The translations under genes were made by a program, and so were the position numbers. Below the pieces are notes generated by a model, which saw only the letters and a list, made by a program, of their open reading frames with translations, did no database searches and was not told where the DNA came from. A DNA stretch of 48,035 nucleotides, from positions 1 to 48,035 of the forward strand of contig JAKPCG010000177.1 in assembly GCA_029553365.1 (NCBI GenBank), in the 5' to 3' direction. Below, piece by piece: positions 9,252 through 17,239 of the stretch. The stretch's first letter is position 1. Every line of letters begins with the position of its first letter. This stretch comes from Acidobacteriota bacterium. Lineage in GTDB: Bacteria > Acidobacteriota > Aminicenantia > Aminicenantales > Saccharicenantaceae.

Positions 9252-10154
9252 TCAAGCCCGAGGATGATAACGGTCATAAATTTTCCTGAGTCTTTCCCGG
9301 CTGACGTGAGTATAAATCTGAGTGGTTGTAATCTGACTGTGGCCAAGTAGCATTTGGACCGAACGCAAATCTGCCCCATGCTCCAGCAGATGGGTAGCAA
9401 AAGAGTGCCGGAGAATATGGGGATGGATTTTTTCAGACAGGCCCGCCTTCTGGCCATAAGCCTTGAGTAGCTTCCAGACTCCCTGGCGGGTAAAGCCTGA
9501 ACCGCGTCGGCTAAGAAAAACCAGGGGCGAACCTTTCTTATCCCAGCCAGGTCTTATATCCCGGAGGTAGGTACTCAGCCAGTGGCCAGCCTGACGGCCA
9601 ATCGGTACTATTCTTTCCTTGTTTCCCTTACCCTTACAAACCAGGAAACCATCTTTCAGCCTGATATCCTTAAGTTCCAGACCGATGAGCTCCGACACCC
9701 GTAGTCCACCCCCATAGAGGACTTCCAGCATAGCCCGGTCTCGAAGTCCATAGGGCTGACTGGTGTCAGGTTGTTCCAGCAGCCTGGTTACCTCGTCCTC
9801 GGTCAGTACCTGGGGCAGAGTAAACCAGATGGCAGGCGAATTCAAACGGCTGGCTGGATTGGTTTCCATATAATTTTCCAGCTGTAAAAACCGATAAAAA
9901 GACTTTAGGGAAGAGACCAGCCTGGCCAGGGATCGAGCTGATAGACCAGTCTGAGCCTGGAAATGAAGAAAATTAACCAGGTCGGTCTCTTTCAGTCTGG
10001 TCAAATTCTTTTTTTGCTGAGAACAATAGCCAAGCAGTTTTTCAAGATCAAGGGTATAAGAGCCAACGGTATTCGCCGACAAGCCCCTTTCCACGGTTAA
10101 ATAATCGGTATAAATCTTAAGCAGGTTTTCAGCTTTTTCGCTTCTGACTGTCAT
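9252..10154 (-). CDS. xerD: Tyrosine recombinase XerC/XerD
   Basis: This 300-residue site-specific recombinase is likely to resolve chromosome dimers at dif. The N-terminal SAM-like core-binding domain occupies about residues 10-95 (YLTVERGLSANTVGSY). The catalytic domain carries the full set of residues: Arg in GGGLRVSEL, Lys in KGKGNKERIVP, HILRHSFATHLLEHG (His and second Arg), LGHSQITTTQIYTHV (His and nucleophilic Tyr). Length and sequence are those of housekeeping Xer proteins, not integrases. XerC versus XerD cannot be separated with certainty; XerD is preferred from the overall motif style. Its ATG overlaps the stop of the upstream hydrolase gene (ATGA), so the two are co-translated. 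Confidence 0.9.
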   Translation of the reverse strand: MTVRSEKAENLLKIYTDYLTVERGLSANTVGSYTLDLEKLLGYCSQQKKNLTRLKETDLVNFLHFQAQTGLSARSLARLVSSLKSFYRFLQLENYMETNPASRLNSPAIWFTLPQVLTEDEVTRLLEQPDTSQPYGLRDRAMLEVLYGGGLRVSELIGLELKDIRLKDGFLVCKGKGNKERIVPIGRQAGHWLSTYLRDIRPGWDKKGSPLVFLSRRGSGFTRQGVWKLLKAYGQKAGLSEKIHPHILRHSFATHLLEHGADLRSVQMLLGHSQITTTQIYTHVSRERLRKIYDRYHPRA

Positions 10155-10771
10155 TCCAGGTAGGGGTTAGATTCTCTTTCTTCGCCGATCGTCGTTTTGG
10201 GACCGTGACCGGGTAGAACCACCGTTTCATCCGGTAGGGTCATCACTCTGGCCTTTAAGGAATGAGCTAAATCCTTCCATGAGCCTCCGGGCAAATCGGT
10301 CCGGCCTACACCGCCGCAGAAAAGCGTGTCACCGGCAAAAAGGAGATGGTCGGCATAAAAACAGACGCTACCAGGGCTGTGACCGGGAGAATGAATAACC
10401 TGAAGAAAAGTCTCCCCAATGACAATTTTTTCTCCATCAGCCAGAAGACGGTCGGGAGCTGGAGCCGGTCTGGCCCCCAGCATCAGCCCGAATTCCAGCT
10501 GAAGATATTCTTCAAGCAGGGGCAAATCACCAGGGTGAATAGCGATTGGTACCTGGTACCTTTCTTTTAAATCAAGGTTAGCTCCGGTATGGTCAACATG
10601 ACCATGAGTATTCAGGATAATAATCGGCTTTAAATTTAGAGAGGAAATAGCCTCGAAAATTTTTTCTGCCTCTGCTCCAGGGTCAATGACAGCACACTCC
10701 CTGGTTTTAGAGCAGTAAAAGAGATAGCAATTAGTCTCAAGAGGACCGACAATTACCAGTTGATAATCCAT
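10151..10771 (-). CDS. MBL-fold hydrolase, glyoxalase-II-like
   Basis: This is a 206-residue cytosolic metallo-beta-lactamase-fold hydrolase. The metal site is intact: THGHVDHTG (HxHxDH), HSPGHSPGS (second His), FAGDTLFCGGVGRTD (bridging Asp) and LPGHGPKT (final His). The set is typical of the short glyoxalase-II-like YcbL/GloB2 group, which acts on S-D-lactoylglutathione or related thioesters and lacks the long C-terminal domain. The true substrate is unknown, and anaerobes without glutathione also carry this family. It is the first gene of a two-gene unit with xerD and has a TTGACG-17-TAATAT promoter. Confidence 0.85.
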   Translation of the reverse strand: MDYQLVIVGPLETNCYLFYCSKTRECAVIDPGAEAEKIFEAISSLNLKPIIILNTHGHVDHTGANLDLKERYQVPIAIHPGDLPLLEEYLQLEFGLMLGARPAPAPDRLLADGEKIVIGETFLQVIHSPGHSPGSVCFYADHLLFAGDTLFCGGVGRTDLPGGSWKDLAHSLKARVMTLPDETVVLPGHGPKTTIGEERESNPYLE

Positions 10772-10788
10772 ATCTCTATGTTGTTTTG

Positions 10789-10817
10789 ATATTATGTCAA
10801 ATTAACTGCCTCGTCAA
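10789..10817 (-). promoter_or_regulatory. Promoter of the MBL hydrolase-xerD unit
   Basis: Minus strand TTGACG (10817-10812), a 17-base spacer and TAATAT (10794-10789). The predicted transcript start is about ten bases before the ATG at 10771. Confidence 0.55.
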
Positions 10818-10824
10818 GTTGATT

Positions 10825-10854
10825 TTGTCGGCCGAGTTCTGACTGTGTTATAAT
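10825..10854 (+). promoter_or_regulatory. Promoter directly abutting the small ORF at 10862
   Basis: TTGTCG (10825-10830), an 18-base spacer and a perfect TATAAT (10849-10854). The expected transcript start is at or within a base or two of the ATG at 10862. No ribosome-binding sequence can fit, which suggests a leaderless mRNA. Confidence 0.6.
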
Positions 10855-10861
10855 TAAAAAA

Positions 10862-11275
10862 ATGGATGTGGTCATTCTCCATGAGCCGTTGACAGATTTA
10901 CAGCTTCTGGCTAATTCTATTCAGACCAAAAAGCAGGAGGTAGGAGGGTATCTTCTCGGGCAAAAACTCGTCGCTACCTATCTGGTTCAAAAAATCATGG
11001 TAGTTCCCGAGAAGCAGCTTTTTTTACCGGAAACATTCATTTTGACCGAATCGCAGAACAAGCTACAGATTCTTGGTATCTTTAGTTTCGGTCAGGAAAC
11101 CGGGATCAAAAAGAAAATGAAGCAGCCTTTATTCTGTGAAAAAATTGTTCTTTTTATAAGAAGGGAGAAAAAGGCAGGTTTTAAAATAAATAGCAGTCTG
11201 TTGAGGTTTGACCGTCGCTTTTATTTTGCCAGGCCAGACCGACTGCTACTGGAAGTGGAGGAAGGAAATGTCTGA
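10862..11275 (+). CDS. Small protein resembling a degenerate JAB/JAMM (MPN) domain
   Basis: This 137-residue protein has no signal peptide or TM helix. I do not recognise it as a named family. It does show the opening of a JAMM domain, EVGGYLLG at residues 26-33, where active enzymes have 'E.GGLLLG'. It also has VQKIMVVPE and then LGIFSFG at about residues 71-77, where JAMM peptidases have 'VGxYHSHP'. If that alignment is right, both zinc-binding histidines are replaced by Phe/Gly, leaving a non-catalytic scaffold. No SD sequence precedes the ATG, and a TATAAT box ends seven bases upstream. It overlaps the start of the AMMECR1 gene by eight bases, so the two are co-transcribed. The domain call is inference. 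Confidence 0.6.
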   Translation: MDVVILHEPLTDLQLLANSIQTKKQEVGGYLLGQKLVATYLVQKIMVVPEKQLFLPETFILTESQNKLQILGIFSFGQETGIKKKMKQPLFCEKIVLFIRREKKAGFKINSSLLRFDRRFYFARPDRLLLEVEEGNV

Positions 11276-11855
11276 AGAAAATTCAGAATTTTTTAATGAC
11301 CAGGAAAAAATTTTTCTCTTAAAATTGGCCAGGGAAACTCTGAATCTTTATTTAAAGCAGGGCAGATGGCCCGAGGTCATTCCGGACAACCCCAAGCTAA
11401 TCAGAAAACAGGGAGTTTTTGTCACTTTGAAAATTAATGGCGAACTACGGGGTTGTATTGGCTACCCGCTGCCTGTTAAGCCCCTCTACCAGGCAGTCAT
11501 GGAGATGGCGGTAGCAGCCGCGACGGAAGACTATCGTTTCCCTCCTCTATCACCAGAAGAACTGGACCGGCTGTCGATTGAAATTTCAGTTCTGACCAGG
11601 CCTAAAAAGGTCAATCGGCCAGAAGAGGTAATAGTTGGCCGCCACGGAATTATCATCAGCAAGGGCTACAACCAGGGTTTATTGCTACCCCAGGTTCCAC
11701 TTGAATACGGGTGGGATCTGGAGACCTATCTCAGCCATGGCTGCCTGAAGGCCGGGCTCCACCCTGATGAATGGAGACGCGGGGTTAACATCGAGGTTTT
11801 TGAAGCTCAGGTCTTTTCTGAAGATGATTATAATTTAAGAGCTGACCAGGCCTGA
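11268..11855 (+). CDS. AMMECR1-domain protein (AmmeMemoRadiSam protein A)
   Basis: The ORF track starts at 11208, but the ATG at 11268 has GAGGAAGGA just upstream and begins a normal-length 195-residue protein (MSEENSEFFND). The hallmark LRGCIGYPLP is present, followed by AVAAATEDYRFPPLSPEE, IEISVLT, VGRHGIIISKGY and LLLPQVPLEYGWDLE, all typical of AMMECR1. The family is widespread. In many bacteria it is found beside a Memo-like protein and a radical-SAM enzyme and is annotated as part of AmmeMemoRadiSam, whose reaction is not settled. Neither partner is in this window. The gene overlaps the preceding small ORF and probably depends on its promoter. Confidence 0.9.
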   Translation: MSEENSEFFNDQEKIFLLKLARETLNLYLKQGRWPEVIPDNPKLIRKQGVFVTLKINGELRGCIGYPLPVKPLYQAVMEMAVAAATEDYRFPPLSPEELDRLSIEISVLTRPKKVNRPEEVIVGRHGIIISKGYNQGLLLPQVPLEYGWDLETYLSHGCLKAGLHPDEWRRGVNIEVFEAQVFSEDDYNLRADQA

Positions 11856-12030
11856 AAACCAGCTTTAAGGCTAGATCTTTGAGTCAGAAACCGCCTGGAT
11901 AGTAATTTTGTTGCTTTTTAAATCTGCGTCCAGTGCCGGCCAGACACGGGGATGAATTTTAGCACGCTCGTTGACAGAAAGAGTAGAGTCAGCAAAAATA
12001 TATCTATAGTTTAAATAAAGGACCGAATGA

Positions 12031-12753
12031 ATGGCAGCTAACTTAAGGGAAGGCAGCAAGTGGACGGGCTTTCCAGTTTTTTTAAACACTGGCTGGAAAG
12101 CAGGCTGTCTGTTTCTGTTCTTTCTTTTCGGCCCCCTTTTAAGGCTGTCACCGGCTCTGGCTCAAGACTTTAATCCGCAGGAGGTAGCCTTAAAACTCTG
12201 GGAAAAACTCAGTTCAGTAACCAGTCTCGAAGCGAATTTTGTTCAATATTATTATTCAACCCAGGTGGAGGAACCGGTTGCTGGTCGAGGGAAGGTCTTT
12301 ATTCGTCGTCCGGACCGCATGCGCTGGGATTATAGCTCGCCCGAAAAGCAAATTTTTTTAATTAAGGGCGAACTGCTCTGGATTTACTTCCCCGAAGAAA
12401 AACAGCTCATTAAAAAAGAAGCCAACTATGAACTTCAAGCAGGAGAAATTCTCGGCCTCCTGGCTGGCAATGTTAATTTACTGGAGAAGTATGAAGTCAG
12501 CGCCAGTCCTTTTCCAACCAATCAAAAAAATGTCTATCAGATCAGACTGACTCCCCGGGAGCCTGGTCAGTATTCTTATCTTTTACTTGAAATTGACCGG
12601 AAATCCTACCTGCTCTCCACAGCTATCCTTTTTGAAGCGACAGGCGGCAAGCTTGAATATCATTTCAGCCAGTTCAAGCTTAATCATAAAATGAGTGACG
12701 AGCTTTTTGAGGTAAAAATTCCTGCTGATTGTGAAATAATCGAAGGAGATTAG
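12031..12753 (+). CDS. lolA: LolA-like outer-membrane lipoprotein carrier
   Basis: This 240-residue periplasmic chaperone carries lipoproteins from LolCDE to the outer membrane. A long N-terminus leads to a hydrophobic signal core (AGCLFLFFLFG) with cleavage likely after SPALAQ. The mature part has the LolA pattern: LWEKLSSVTSLEANFVQYYYS, then GRGKVFIRRPDRMRWDYSSPEKQIFL, and the repeated beta strands of the half-barrel. The SD is weak (AAAGGACCGA) and the start could lie slightly downstream. No clear promoter was identified in the 175 bases before it. Its TAG overlaps the frr stop by three bases in the convergent orientation. LolA fits the other diderm envelope genes here. Confidence 0.85.
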   Translation: MAANLREGSKWTGFPVFLNTGWKAGCLFLFFLFGPLLRLSPALAQDFNPQEVALKLWEKLSSVTSLEANFVQYYYSTQVEEPVAGRGKVFIRRPDRMRWDYSSPEKQIFLIKGELLWIYFPEEKQLIKKEANYELQAGEILGLLAGNVNLLEKYEVSASPFPTNQKNVYQIRLTPREPGQYSYLLLEIDRKSYLLSTAILFEATGGKLEYHFSQFKLNHKMSDELFEVKIPADCEIIEGD

Positions 12754-13307
12754 CCCTCCATAATTTCTTTTTCTTTGGCTGCAGTTATTTCTTCGGCCTG
12801 CTTGATATATTCATCCAGCAATTCCTGCAATTTTTCCAGGGCCTGGAATTTATCATCTTCGGTAATTTTTTTGTCCTTTTCCAGCTTTTCGATATACTCT
12901 TTACTTTCTCTTCTCATGTTACGAAGAGCGGTTTTTTCCTCTTCCAGCATTTTACTGGCTTTTTTAGCCAGTTCCTTCCGTCTTTCTTCATCCAGCGGCG
13001 GTACCGGCACTTTAATCACCCGGCCGTCATTGATTGGATTAAAACCGAAATCGGAAGACCGAATAGCCTTTTCCACCGCTTCCATCAAACTCGGATCCCA
13101 GGGTTGCACGGTAATTAAGGTTGGGTCAGGGACGCCAATTGTTGCCACCTGATTGATTGGCGTTGGCGTTCCATAATACATAACTTTTATGTCCTCAAAA
13201 ATACTGATATTTGCCCGGCCAGTACGCAACTTACTGATTTCCTTGCGAAAATAATCGAGCGAGGCCTTCATCTTTTTTTCGGTATCTTTTAAGACCTCTC
13301 TGACCAT
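12750..13307 (-). CDS. frr: Ribosome recycling factor
   Basis: This 185-residue protein, with EF-G, splits post-termination ribosomes. The family signature is complete: LRTGRANISIFEDIKVMYYG near residue 30, VPDPTLITVQPWDPS, IRSSDFGFNPINDGRVIKVPVPPL and the C-terminal helix (LARK-like KKASKMLEEEKTALRNMRRE). An AAGGAGGG SD precedes the ATG. It is the last gene of the rplM-rpsI-rpsB-tsf-pyrH-frr operon. The usual followers uppS and cdsA are absent, and the next gene converges from the other strand. Confidence 0.97.
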   Translation of the reverse strand: MVREVLKDTEKKMKASLDYFRKEISKLRTGRANISIFEDIKVMYYGTPTPINQVATIGVPDPTLITVQPWDPSLMEAVEKAIRSSDFGFNPINDGRVIKVPVPPLDEERRKELAKKASKMLEEEKTALRNMRRESKEYIEKLEKDKKITEDDKFQALEKLQELLDEYIKQAEEITAAKEKEIMEG

Positions 13308-13339
13308 GGTAGCCCTCCTTCAGTTGGTCTCAGCCAGGA

Positions 13340-14059
13340 TTATGAAATTTTGGTCCCAACTTTCTGGCCAAGAACGGCCTTCATAATATTGCCTGGCTGA
13401 TTTAGATTAAAAATTATGATAGGAAGATTATTATCTTTGCAAAGGCTGATAGCCGTACTGTCCATAACCTTGAGTTCTTGCTGCATCACTTCCAGAAATT
13501 TGATAGATTCAAATCTGGTCGCCCCAGCATCAACCATCGGATCGGCTGTATAAACACCATCCACTTTCGTCGCCTTCAGAATGACTTCAGCTTTAATTTC
13601 CAGAGCTCGAAGAACAGCCGCAGTATCGGTCGTAAAATAAGGACTGCCCAGGCCGGCCGTAAAAATAACCACCCGCCCTTTTTCCAGATGACGCAGGGCA
13701 CGTCTTCTAATAAAAGGCTCGGCCACAGCTTTGATTTCTATGGCTGAAATAAGTCTCGTGACCAGACCTTCCTTTTCCAGAGCATCCTGCAAAGCCAGGC
13801 CGTTGATAACTGTGGCCAGCAGGCCAATATGGTCAGCCGTTACCCGATCCATACCTTCAGCCACCCCCTGGGAACCGCGGAAGATATTGCCGCCGCCAAT
13901 CATGATCGCAATATCCACCCCCAGGCTATGAATTTCATTCAATTCACGGGCAATTGATCGAGCCCGTTTGAAATCGATCCCATAAGGCAGCTCTCCTCTC
14001 ATCGCTTCTCCTGACAGCTTCAGGAGAACCCGCTTATAAGCCGGCTGCCCCTCATTCAT
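13340..14059 (-). CDS. pyrH: UMP kinase
   Basis: This 239-residue hexameric UMP kinase makes UDP for pyrimidine nucleotide synthesis. It has the bacterial amino-acid-kinase-fold signature: [12 protein letters not shown] at the N-terminus, [11 protein letters not shown] (phosphate loop), [18 protein letters not shown] (UMP site), [18 protein letters not shown]-like [20 protein letters not shown], and [10 protein letters not shown]. There is no clear SD before the ATG (…TTTTTAGACA), in contrast to its neighbours, so the gene may rely on translation from tsf 15 bases upstream. Its position between tsf and frr is the common bacterial arrangement. Confidence 0.97.
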   Translation of the reverse strand: MNEGQPAYKRVLLKLSGEAMRGELPYGIDFKRARSIARELNEIHSLGVDIAIMIGGGNIFRGSQGVAEGMDRVTADHIGLLATVINGLALQDALEKEGLVTRLISAIEIKAVAEPFIRRRALRHLEKGRVVIFTAGLGSPYFTTDTAAVLRALEIKAEVILKATKVDGVYTADPMVDAGATRFESIKFLEVMQQELKVMDSTAISLCKDNNLPIIIFNLNQPGNIMKAVLGQKVGTKIS

Positions 14060-14074
14060 TGTCTAAAAACCAAT

Positions 14075-14671
14075 TTAGTATTTGCCTATTTCATAGCGAA
14101 CAAATCGCCTGATTTTGATATTCTCGCCAAATTTAGCAATGTGGCTGTTGACCAGATCCCTGACTTTTATTTTTTCTTCCCTGATATAAGGCTGATCAAG
14201 CAGGCAAACTTCTTCAAAAAACTTCTTCAGTTTACCTTCAACAATCTGCTCTATAATTTGCGGCGGTTTTTTAGCGTCCTGTATTTGAGCTCTGATAATT
14301 TCTTTTTCTCTCTCCATCACTTCAGCCGGAACATCTTCACTCGAAATATAAATCGGATTAGAAGCAGCTACCTGCATAGCCAGATTCTTGACCAGTTCCT
14401 TAAATTCATCATTCCGGGCCACAAAATCCGTCTCGCAGTTGACCTCAATCAGCACACCAAGCCTGTTGTTGGCATGGATATAGGCGCCGACGACCCCGTC
14501 CGCAGCCTGGCGCTCGGCTTTTTCCTGGGCCCGGGCATGACCTTTTTTCCGCAAAATTTCGATAGCTTTTTCGATATCTCCGCCGCTTTCCTGCAGAGCT
14601 TCCTTACATTCCATCATCCCGATGCCTGTTCTATCTCTTAATTCTTTAACCTGTTGAGCAGTTATCTCCAT
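14075..14671 (-). CDS. tsf: Elongation factor Ts (short form)
   Basis: This 198-residue protein is the nucleotide exchange factor for EF-Tu. The N-terminal UBA-like region reads LRDRTGIGMMECKEALQE, and the core contains IEVNCETDFVARNDEFKEL, the family signature. At under 200 residues it is the short form found in thermophiles and several phyla, missing much of the C-terminal subdomain and coiled coil of the E. coli protein (283). The sequence ends naturally at IGKY. The SD AAAGGAG is well placed. It directly follows rpsB. Confidence 0.96.
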   Translation of the reverse strand: MEITAQQVKELRDRTGIGMMECKEALQESGGDIEKAIEILRKKGHARAQEKAERQAADGVVGAYIHANNRLGVLIEVNCETDFVARNDEFKELVKNLAMQVAASNPIYISSEDVPAEVMEREKEIIRAQIQDAKKPPQIIEQIVEGKLKKFFEEVCLLDQPYIREEKIKVRDLVNSHIAKFGENIKIRRFVRYEIGKY

Positions 14672-14691
14672 GGCCTTCTCCTTTAAGAAAG

Positions 14692-15486
14692 TTACTCTGT
14701 TTTTTCTGTTTTAACGGTGAGCTCAGCTTCGGTTTCTTCTGGTGGCACTGTGGCTTCGGCTTGAACTTCTTCCTTTTTCTCCTCCATCATACCCTGAGCC
14801 AGTCTGGCCTTTTTACCTTCAATTATGGCCTCGGCCACCTTGGAAGCAAAAAGTTCTATGGCTCTGACTGCATCATCATTACCGGGAATAGGATAATCTA
14901 TCCCTTCCGGGTCACCATTGGTATCAACCACGGCCACAATTGGAATACCAACCTTTTTCGCCTCGGCAATAGCAATTTGTTCTTTGGAAGAATCAATTAT
15001 AAAGAGCGCACCGGGCAGCTCCGTCAACCGTTTCAATCCACCCAGATTTTTCTGTAGCTTTCTATATATCTTTTCCTGCCGGTACTGGTCTTTTTTAGGC
15101 AGGAGATCCCAGCGGCCGTCTTCTCTCATTTCTTCCATTTCAACCAGTTTTTCAACGCTGGCCCTGATCGTCTTGAAATTGGTCAGCAAACCACCAAGCC
15201 AGCGCTGATTGACATAACTGGACTCACATTTAGTGGCATAATCCCTGATAATGTCCTGAGCTTGCTTCTTGGTGCCCACAAAAAGTATCTCGCGACCGTT
15301 TTCTGCTGTCGTCCGGATAAATTGCAGAGCTTCTTTGAAGTTCTTAATGGTCTTCTGCAGGTCGATAATGTAAATTCCATTTCTCTGTCCAAAGATGTAC
15401 TCTTTCATCTTTGGATTCCAGCGCCGGGTTTGATGCCCGAAATGTACGCCAGCTTCTAACAATTCTTTCATCATAACTGAAACCAA
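14692..15486 (-). CDS. rpsB: 30S ribosomal protein S2
   Basis: This is a 264-residue small-subunit protein. The signature [22 protein letters not shown] is at the N-terminus, with [28 protein letters not shown] and [20 protein letters not shown] further on. Translation most likely starts at TTG (15486), because GGAGGG lies six bases before it. The next ATG is 12 bases further on and would be too far from that SD. The last 30 or so residues are an acidic Glu-rich tail ([19 protein letters not shown]), a common but non-conserved extension. It is third in the ribosomal operon. Confidence 0.96.
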   Translation of the reverse strand: MVSVMMKELLEAGVHFGHQTRRWNPKMKEYIFGQRNGIYIIDLQKTIKNFKEALQFIRTTAENGREILFVGTKKQAQDIIRDYATKCESSYVNQRWLGGLLTNFKTIRASVEKLVEMEEMREDGRWDLLPKKDQYRQEKIYRKLQKNLGGLKRLTELPGALFIIDSSKEQIAIAEAKKVGIPIVAVVDTNGDPEGIDYPIPGNDDAVRAIELFASKVAEAIIEGKKARLAQGMMEEKKEEVQAEATVPPEETEAELTVKTEKTE

Positions 15487-15510
15487 AGCTATCCCTCCAC
15501 CGCTAATTCT

Positions 15511-15915
15511 TTATCTCTTATGATACTGTGGTGCCTTTCTGGCCGCCAGCAAGCCGTATTTCTTCCGCTCTTTAATTCTTGAATCTCTGGTCAACAGACC
15601 GGCATTGCGCAGAATTGGTTTAAGATCTCGGTTGAATTCAAGCAGCGCACGGGCTATGCCTAATCTAACCGCCTCGGCCTGACCATGTATTCCACCACCT
15701 TCGATTCTCATAAAAATATCAAATTTTTTGTCGGTCTCGGTCAGCACTAAAGGCTGGTTAATAAGAGTACGCAAAGACTCAACTCTAAAATATTCTTCAT
15801 AAGGATGAATCTTTTTATTAACTACCAGGGTGATATCACCCTTACCGGAGCGAAGAAAGACCCTGGCAATGGCGTTTTTTCGTTTTCCCGTTCCATAGTA
15901 TTGAATTAGACTCAA
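15511..15915 (-). CDS. rpsI: 30S ribosomal protein S9
   Basis: This 134-residue protein shows the S9 pattern: YYGTGKRKNAIARVFLRSGKGD, EGGGIHGQAEAVRLGIARAL, and the conserved basic C-terminus RDSRIKERKKYGLLAARKAPQYHKR reaching the ribosomal P site. The start is TTG, with AGGAGG four bases upstream. It lies 15 bases after rplM. Confidence 0.97.
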   Translation of the reverse strand: MSLIQYYGTGKRKNAIARVFLRSGKGDITLVVNKKIHPYEEYFRVESLRTLINQPLVLTETDKKFDIFMRIEGGGIHGQAEAVRLGIARALLEFNRDLKPILRNAGLLTRDSRIKERKKYGLLAARKAPQYHKR

Positions 15916-15930
15916 GGTTCCTCCTTAATC

Positions 15931-16359
15931 TTATATCCTGTATTCTTCAGGGTTCTGTGCCTGGTGCGGGTGCTCAGCTCCTCGATAAACCTTAAGCTTT
16001 TTCAGAATTGATCGGCCCAGCTTGTTCTTTGGCATCATACCCCAGACTGCCCGCCGGATAACTTCCTCTGGTTTGGTGTCCAGCATTTCTTTAAGTCTGG
16101 TCTCCTTCAAGCCGCCAGGATAAAGACTGTGATGATAATAAATCTTGTCTTCCAGTTTGTTCCCCGTGACTTTTATCTTGTCAGCATTAATGACCACCAC
16201 AAAATCTCCGCTATCCACATTCGGTGCAAACTGAGGTTTGTTCTTGCCCCGGAGAAGAACGGCTACTTCTGTGGCCAGTCTGCCCAGAATCTGACCATCA
16301 GCATTGACCAGCCACCATTTCTGCTGAATTTCATCTTTTTTGGGATGATAAGTCTTCAT
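15931..16359 (-). CDS. rplM: 50S ribosomal protein L13
   Basis: This 142-residue large-subunit protein contains WWLVNADGQILGRLATEVA, DSGDFVVVINADKIKVTGNK, and MLPKN-like MMPKNKLGRSILKKLKVY, all typical of L13. It is the first gene of the translation operon and is preceded by a TTGACA promoter. The SD is modest (AGGTTGGA). Confidence 0.97.
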   Translation of the reverse strand: MKTYHPKKDEIQQKWWLVNADGQILGRLATEVAVLLRGKNKPQFAPNVDSGDFVVVINADKIKVTGNKLEDKIYYHHSLYPGGLKETRLKEMLDTKPEEVIRRAVWGMMPKNKLGRSILKKLKVYRGAEHPHQAQNPEEYRI

Positions 16360-16403
16360 TTTTCCAACCTATCTTTAAAAAAATACAATAATAACGTTTG
16401 CTA

Positions 16404-16432
16404 AAAATACTAAAATATGACTAAATTGTCAA
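16404..16432 (-). promoter_or_regulatory. Promoter of the rplM-rpsI-rpsB-tsf-pyrH-frr operon
   Basis: Minus strand TTGACA (16432-16427), a 17-base spacer and TATTTT (16409-16404), about 45 bases before the rplM ATG. The region is AT-rich, as expected for a strong ribosomal promoter. Confidence 0.65.
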
Positions 16433-16493
16433 CAAGACCGAGCTTTTAGAGAAATTGATTATAGCCTTTCTTCTTTCTAAATTCAAGATAAGG

Positions 16494-17171
16494 TCAGGAA
16501 TAATAATTATGGACATTAAGGCCTTTTCTCAATCTCTGCCATACCCAGGCCATGCCAGTTAAAAAACCACCAACATGAGCAAACCAGGCCACGCCGCCCC
16601 CCAGGCCAGCATTAGATAGCTGCAAAACAAACCACACCCCGAGGAAGATCCAGGCAGGAACGTAAACTATAGTTACATAAATAAAAAGAAACAGCAGCGT
16701 TTTGATCCTGGCCGAGGGGAACAAAACAAGATAGGCTCCGAGTAAACCGGCAATGGCCCCGCTGGCTCCGATCATCGGTATCTTTGAATCAGGAGAAAAA
16801 ATAGTCTGAACCAGGGAGGCAGACAGCCCGGAGACCAGATATAAAGATAAGTAACGAAAATGACCGAGCACATCTTCCACATTATTTCCGAAGATCCAGA
16901 GATAAAGCATATTGCCGCCAAGATGCCAGAGACTGCCATGAAGAAACATTCCCGTTAATAAACTCAGCGGCCAGGCCACCCTGGGCAGGCCAGGCTGGAA
17001 GTTCCAATGGGTAATTTCATAGGGAATAATGCCGAATTTAAGAACATAATATTCGAGACCCTGAGGCGACAGGGCTTGATAAGCAAAAATCAGACAATTG
17101 AGGGCAATTAAACAGACAGTGATAACAGGAAACTTTTCGGTTGGATTTTCATCCTTTAACGGAATAAACAT
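16494..17171 (-). CDS. Rhomboid-family intramembrane serine protease
   Basis: This 225-residue protein has six predicted membrane segments. The catalytic serine lies in IGASGAIAGLLGAYLVLFP and the catalytic histidine in AHVGGFLTGM. The loop-1 WR-type region is represented by LTGMFLHGSLWHLGGNMLYLWIFG with the HxxxN (HLGGN) motif. Both members of the Ser-His dyad are present, so it should be active. The substrate is unknown. It follows a terminator belonging to the TPR lipoprotein gene, so it is probably expressed separately or by read-through, and no strong promoter of its own was found. Confidence 0.93.
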   Translation of the reverse strand: MFIPLKDENPTEKFPVITVCLIALNCLIFAYQALSPQGLEYYVLKFGIIPYEITHWNFQPGLPRVAWPLSLLTGMFLHGSLWHLGGNMLYLWIFGNNVEDVLGHFRYLSLYLVSGLSASLVQTIFSPDSKIPMIGASGAIAGLLGAYLVLFPSARIKTLLFLFIYVTIVYVPAWIFLGVWFVLQLSNAGLGGGVAWFAHVGGFLTGMAWVWQRLRKGLNVHNYYS

Positions 17172-17180
17172 CTAATAAAT

Positions 17181-17215
17181 AAAAAAAGGGCAGGTTGATT
17201 GATCTCAACCCGCCC
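17181..17215 (-). terminator. Rho-independent terminator after the TPR lipoprotein gene
   Basis: gggc-a-ggttga / tcaacc-c-gccc is a stem (one A/C mismatch, six-base loop) at 17188-17215. On the minus strand it is followed by TTTTTTT (17187-17181). It ends the transcript of the gene at 17240-18250. Confidence 0.8.
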
Positions 17216-17239
17216 CCGAATCAACTTTCCAGTTGGTTA

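Noticed and set aside
11871-12089. Minus-strand 72-residue ORF between AMMECR1 and lolA
   Set aside because: It has a GTG start, no SD, overlaps the lolA start region, and matches no family I recognise. It reads somewhat protein-like but cannot be supported.
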